Shown here: positions 60,471 through 64,000 of the stretch, piece by piece
Layout of the letters: the number at the start of each line of letters is the position of its first letter
Position numbering within the stretch: position 1 is the first letter of the stretch
Source of the DNA: JAKFDK01 sp036676195
GTDB taxonomy: Bacteria > Bacillota > Sulfobacillia > Symbiobacteriales > ZC4RG38
Reading direction: 5' to 3'
Length of the DNA stretch: 64,000 nt
Assembly (NCBI GenBank): GCA_036676195.1
Contig: JAKFDK010000047.1
Span: 1 to 64,000 of the forward strand
Position numbers and translations under genes: made by a program
The notes under the pieces: generated by a model
What the model saw: the letters and a program-made list of their open reading frames with translations, nothing else
What the model was told of the DNA's origin: nothing
The model's database searches: none

Positions 60471-61535
60471 CTAAAGCTGGCCCCGCAGCTTGTATACAAC
60501 CGCCAACACCTCTGCCACGGCCTGGAACAAATCGGCCGGAATGCTCTCCCCCGCTTCCACGGCGCTGTATAGGCTGCGGGCCAGCGGCGGGTTCTCCACC
60601 ACCGGGATCTCGTGTTCCCGGGCAATCTCACGGATCTTCATGGCCATATACCCGGCGCCCTTGGCTACTACTTCCGGCGCTTCCATCTGCCCCTGCTCGT
60701 AGCGCAGAGCCACCGCATAGTGAGTCGGGTTGGTTACCACCACGTCGGCTTTGGGAACGTCCGCGATCATGCGCCGGCGGCTCATCTCGCGCTGGCGCCG
60801 CCGCAGGCGCCCTTTTACCTCGGGATTGCCTTCCGATTCCTTGTGCTCTTCCTTCAGTTCCTGTTTCGTCATGCGCATCTGGCGCGTGAATTCGTGGCGC
60901 TGGTAGAGATAGTCCAACAGGGCCAGGGCCATCAGAGAAAGCAAAACCCGAAAAATAATGGCAGAAGCAACCTCGCCTACCTTCGATAACATGGCCTTCG
61001 GGGTAGCATCAATCAGGGCCGGCAAGTCGGTTAGTTCCCCGGCCACTGCCTGGTAGGCAATCAGCCCGATGATACCAAGCTTGGCTATAGCCTTCAGTAA
61101 TTCCATCAGGGAGCGCCGGCTGAACACGCGGGAAAAGTTAAATGGATTGACCCGGGTAAAGTCCGGTGCAACAGGCGTGAGGGAAAAGAGTACACCCACT
61201 TGTAAGTAATTGGCCAGCAGGCCCCCCAACAGCACTGCCAGACTGATGGGTGCTGCCGCCAGGGATGCCACCAGAACCACCCTGGTGACCAGCCCCTGTG
61301 TTGCCTCCAGCGTAAGATCGGTTCGCAGCAGGTTGCCCCAGATTTCAGCGGCAAAGTGATTCAGTGTTGCCCAGGTGTTGGGTCCGGCCCAGAGTAAGGC
61401 CAAGTAGGCGGCCAGCAGCGTGGCTGTAGCCACCACCTCGCTGCTCTTGGCGACCTGTCCCCGCTCCCGCGCCTTCCGCAACTTGCGTTCTGAAGGGGCT
61501 TCGGTGGGTTCCTGGGCAAACCGTTGCAGAAACAT
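60471..61535 (-). CDS. flhB: Flagellar export switch protein FlhB
   Basis: FlhB sits in the export gate and switches substrate specificity after autocleavage. Four transmembrane helices (about 30-210) lead into the C-terminal domain, which contains the autocleavage motif NPTH (269-272) after a basic region (KGRLRRRQREMSRRR). Length 354 is standard. N-terminal EPTEAPSERKLRKARERGQVAKS is the typical FlhB start. Followed closely by flhA. Confidence 0.96.
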   Translation of the reverse strand: MFLQRFAQEPTEAPSERKLRKARERGQVAKSSEVVATATLLAAYLALLWAGPNTWATLNHFAAEIWGNLLRTDLTLEATQGLVTRVVLVASLAAAPISLAVLLGGLLANYLQVGVLFSLTPVAPDFTRVNPFNFSRVFSRRSLMELLKAIAKLGIIGLIAYQAVAGELTDLPALIDATPKAMLSKVGEVASAIIFRVLLSLMALALLDYLYQRHEFTRQMRMTKQELKEEHKESEGNPEVKGRLRRRQREMSRRRMIADVPKADVVVTNPTHYAVALRYEQGQMEAPEVVAKGAGYMAMKIREIAREHEIPVVENPPLARSLYSAVEAGESIPADLFQAVAEVLAVVYKLRGQL

Positions 61536-61577
61536 TGGTGCACTATCCTCCCGGAGGAATCTCCTCGGACCTGTACG

Positions 61578-62351
61578 TCACTTCATAAAATTGATAGCCA
61601 CATAGATGTGAGCATACATCCGCTCAAACAGGGCCCGAAACGCCAGTGCATACAGGGGGAGCAGGGTGGCCATCACAACCAGACCGGCAAATGCCTTGGC
61701 AGGCATCCCAATGGTGAATACATGGATTTGCGGGACGGCCCGTGATACCACGGCCATGGCCACCGTGACCAAAAAAAGTGCTGCCAGTAACGGACTCGCC
61801 ATGGCAAATCCAATGCGAAACACCTCACCGGCCAGCTCCACCACATGCTTCTGCAGGGCCACGTCCAGCACGGACTGACTGAGCGGAATCAGGGCGAAAC
61901 TGTCTGTCGCCGCCAGCAACAGCCCGTGGTGGCCATCAATGGCTAGTAACAATAATAAAGCGAGTAAGTATATAAAATTCCCAATAATTGGCGCCTGCTG
62001 CTGGGTCAGCGGATCCATGACGTTCACCAGAGACAGGCCCAGGTCAACATCAAGTAATTCACCGGCGAACTGAATTGGGGCAAACATGAGCGCAGCCACG
62101 AAGCCAATCATCATCCCCACCAGCAGTTCCTGCACGACCAACGGAACCAGCCCTGGCAAACCGCCCGGTACTGGAACCTCCCGATACAGTGGTAGAATCA
62201 GCAGGGTAATGACCAAACTGATGGCCACCCGAACCTGAATCATCACCTGGCGGTTGCTGAACACTGGACAGGTGGTGAAAAAACCCATCATGCGGGCAAA
62301 AATTAACAGGAATACATCCAGCCGTTGCAGACCCAACTCCAGCACGTCCAC
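61578..62351 (-). CDS. fliR: Flagellar export gate protein FliR
   Basis: FliR forms the export channel with FliP and FliQ. The 257-residue integral membrane protein has about five to six helices; ARMMGFFTTCPVF, ELLVGMMIGFVAALMFAPIQFAGELLDVDLGLSLVNVMDP and the C-terminal VPQIHVFTIGMPAKAFAG match the family. GTG 62351 begins 1 nt after the fliQ stop. Confidence 0.95.
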   Translation of the reverse strand: MDVLELGLQRLDVFLLIFARMMGFFTTCPVFSNRQVMIQVRVAISLVITLLILPLYREVPVPGGLPGLVPLVVQELLVGMMIGFVAALMFAPIQFAGELLDVDLGLSLVNVMDPLTQQQAPIIGNFIYLLALLLLLAIDGHHGLLLAATDSFALIPLSQSVLDVALQKHVVELAGEVFRIGFAMASPLLAALFLVTVAMAVVSRAVPQIHVFTIGMPAKAFAGLVVMATLLPLYALAFRALFERMYAHIYVAINFMK

Positions 62352-62352
62352 A

Positions 62353-62622
62353 CTACTTCACCAGACCGGGAATCATGTCAAAGATCCGCAGGGTAAAATC
62401 CACGAGTAGCCGGAGCATCCACGGACCCAGCACCAGAATGGCCAGGATCACCACCAGGATCTTCGGGATGAAGGCCAGCGTCTGCTCATTGATCTGAGTG
62501 GTCGCCTGGAACAGGCTTACGATTAACCCGGCCAGCAACCCCAGTCCCAGGATCGGTGCCGTCATCATCAGCACAGTGAGCATCGTCTCCCGGCCGAGGT
62601 TCATGACCATCTGCTCCGTCAC
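62353..62622 (-). CDS. fliQ: Flagellar export gate protein FliQ
   Basis: FliQ is the small export-gate subunit, here 89 residues with two transmembrane helices (about 15-38 and 50-75). MLTVLMMTAPILGLGLLAGLIVSLFQATTQINEQTLAFIPK is the family signature. GTG 62622 has GGAGG 7 nt upstream. Unusually, fliP does not precede it; a 237-nt noncoding stretch and an unrelated gene do. Confidence 0.95.
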   Translation of the reverse strand: MTEQMVMNLGRETMLTVLMMTAPILGLGLLAGLIVSLFQATTQINEQTLAFIPKILVVILAILVLGPWMLRLLVDFTLRIFDMIPGLVK

Positions 62623-62838
62623 CCTGTTGCCTCCATTCCGATCCGCTGCATAAAAGGTACTCGTTTAAATCAATTGGTTAGACCTGTGATACTGGCCAGA
62701 CCCTCATCCATTAAGACGAAAAAAGACTGCTACTGGTTGGCCTTGCTGTTGATCTTGTTCAGGTGGGAGTCAATAAACATATTTCCACTTTCGTGTGCCG
62801 ATGCCATTATCCTGCAACTCCGCTCCCCCAGTCAGCCG
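62623..62838 (-). other. Noncoding region ahead of fliQ
   Basis: This stretch separates fliQ from the preceding gene. I see AT-rich patches (e.g. minus-strand TTTAAA and TTTTTT segments) suitable for a promoter, but no clear sigma-A pair, no sigma-28 consensus and no riboswitch. No fliP or fliO remnant is visible. Confidence 0.5.
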
Positions 62839-62858
62839 GGGGCCCAGACATCGGCCCC
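62839..62858 (-). terminator. Hairpin after the spermidine-synthase-like gene
   Basis: GGGGCC pairs with GGCCCC directly after the stop codon; the next minus-strand segment is GC-rich with no T-tract. Termination is uncertain. Confidence 0.4.
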
Positions 62859-62859
62859 T

Positions 62860-64000
62860 TCAGTCCACCGGCATCAGGCGCTCCACCGGCGCATGATCGT
62901 CGGTGAGCAATCGGCCCAGTGCCAGGCCCGGTGTACCGGTGACCAGATCCGCCGATCGGCGCAGGTAATCGGGCCGGATGCCGCGGCCTGCGGCCGCCTG
63001 TACCGCTGCCTGTACCTCTACCGCCGTCTGTGTGCGGCCCGTACCGGCAAAAACAATCAAGTTGCGCAATGCCTCGACTCGGGCATCCCTGGCCCAACCG
63101 ACGGCAAAGACATAGCGTTCAGGAAACACCGTGGCGGCCGTCAGGTAGAACGAGGCTGACAGGCTGCTCCGGGGCCCGCTCAGCGCACCGATCACATTGG
63201 CTGCAACCAGGCCACCCTCCTGAAGCCGGCTGCGCACCAGCGTCAGAAATTCCTGGGTGATCAGGTGAAACGGGATCGCATCGGCATAGTAGGCATCCAG
63301 CACAATCAGGTCGTATCGGCGCTCCGTCATTTCCAGAAAGCGGCGGCCGTCCTGCACATGCACTTGCAGCCGCTGATCGTCGGGCAGGGCAAAGTAGCGC
63401 CGGGCGACACGCTCGACTTCCGGGTCAATCTCCACTACATCAATGCGGACCTGCGGGTAGTCCTGCCACATCTGTTTGGGCACCGTACCGCCGCCCAACC
63501 CGACCACCAGGACGTCCCGGATCTGGGGCCGCAGGGCAAAGCCCAGGTGAAAGTAATCGGTGTAGTCGAACACGCCCCGGAAAGGGTCATCCAGCGCCAT
63601 GCCGCTTTGCCACGAACGGTCAAAACGCAGGTAGCGAACACCGTCGCCTTCGGATACCCGGATCTGGTGATACAGGCTGTCCGACCGATAGATCACCTTC
63701 AGGAGTTCACCCCTGAACCCCTGCTCGGTGCCGGAGTCAGCGCCGCCCGATGCCGGGGGCGGTGCCGCCATTTCCGGTTGCTGCCCACCGGGCGCCGGCA
63801 GCAGGGCCAGTACCCCCGCGACGATGACCGCTCCCCCCCACCGGCCCGCACCCCGGGTTGCCCACAGGGACAGACCGGCCAGCAGGAGCAACCCCACCCC
63901 CAGATAGCGCACCAATTCAGCCACCCCTAACAGGGGGACCAAATAAAAGGCGGTGCCCAGTGTGCCCACAATGCTTCCGGCGGTGGACAGGGCATAGAGC
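62860..64000 (-). CDS. Membrane spermidine-synthase-like protein, 5' end outside window
   Basis: The 3' part of a gene that begins beyond the right edge. The visible ~380 residues contain hydrophobic helices of a transporter-like N-terminal part (STAGSIVGTLGTAFYLVPLLG, then two more), a Pro/Ala linker, and a C-terminal SAM-dependent methyltransferase-fold domain like spermidine synthase: VLVVGLGGGTVPKQ, VDVVEIDPEVERVARRYF, VQDGRRFLEM and IVLDAYYADAIPFHL. The Tyr-Asp-rich active site fits the fused MFS/spermidine synthase group, whose true substrate is often unknown. It precedes fliQ on the same strand. Confidence 0.85.
   Translation of the reverse strand, partial: LYALSTAGSIVGTLGTAFYLVPLLGVAELVRYLGVGLLLLAGLSLWATRGAGRWGGAVIVAGVLALLPAPGGQQPEMAAPPPASGGADSGTEQGFRGELLKVIYRSDSLYHQIRVSEGDGVRYLRFDRSWQSGMALDDPFRGVFDYTDYFHLGFALRPQIRDVLVVGLGGGTVPKQMWQDYPQVRIDVVEIDPEVERVARRYFALPDDQRLQVHVQDGRRFLEMTERRYDLIVLDAYYADAIPFHLITQEFLTLVRSRLQEGGLVAANVIGALSGPRSSLSASFYLTAATVFPERYVFAVGWARDARVEALRNLIVFAGTGRTQTAVEVQAAVQAAAGRGIRPDYLRRSADLVTGTPGLALGRLLTDDHAPVERLMPVD

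Noticed and set aside
62623..62859. Remnant of fliP or fliO before fliQ
   Set aside because: No frame in this interval resembles the hydrophobic FliP or FliO proteins.

Overview
The window is 64 kb of chromosome from a motile, endospore-forming, GC-rich Gram-positive bacterium (Firmicutes, Clostridia/Symbiobacteria/Limnochordia-like; the exact taxon cannot be fixed by eye). Supporting signs are a PolC-type replicase, dipicolinate synthase dpaAB, a Spo0E-like phosphatase, YtvI, the Firmicute order rimP-nusA-ylxR-ylxQ-infB, strong GGAGG Shine-Dalgarno sites with many GTG/TTG starts, and an archaeal-type prolyl-tRNA synthetase. All supported genes lie on the minus strand, so transcription runs from high to low coordinates; nearly every plus-strand ORF is a shadow of a minus-strand gene. 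I see no tRNA, rRNA, insertion sequence, prophage or CRISPR array.

Read 5' to 3' (right to left): an edge-truncated spermidine-synthase-like protein; the flagellar export/regulation block fliQ-fliR-flhB-flhA-flhF-flhG-PilZ-fliA-fapA plus small accessory genes (62.6-51.6 kb), with no fliP in front of fliQ; rpsB-tsf-pyrH-frr-uppS-cdsA-ytvI-dxr-rseP-ispG (translation start-up, UMP kinase, isoprenoid and phospholipid precursors); a phosphoribosyltransferase and proS; a glycosyltransferase, an MgtC-like protein and polC; four poorly known genes; the nusA-infB operon rimP-nusA-ylxR-ylxQ-infB-ylxP-rbfA-nrnA-truB-ribF-rsuA-like; rpsO-pnp-M16 peptidase-dut; a Spo0E-like gene; a complete chemotaxis operon cheW-cheW-cheA-cheC-cheD-cheY-cheB-cheR-cheX (14.5-7.5 kb) about 40 kb from the flagellar block; dapB-dpaA-dpaB-asd-dapG-dapA (lysine, diaminopimelate and spore dipicolinate); and finally a TPR protein running off the left edge.

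The most notable regulatory element is a cyclic-di-GMP-I (GEMM-I) riboswitch at about 1341-1442, followed by an intrinsic terminator and then the TPR gene. With the PilZ protein in the flagellar operon it points to c-di-GMP control of motility or surface behaviour. Other regulatory observations are a promoter followed by a terminator-like hairpin ahead of dapB, a similar arrangement ahead of rimP, a multi-hairpin leader ahead of proS, and an rpsO reading frame that stays open for 110 codons upstream. Protein oddities include an Arg/Gly-rich tail on PNPase, a 15-bp tandem repeat in infB, and a CheC that keeps only one of its two active sites.
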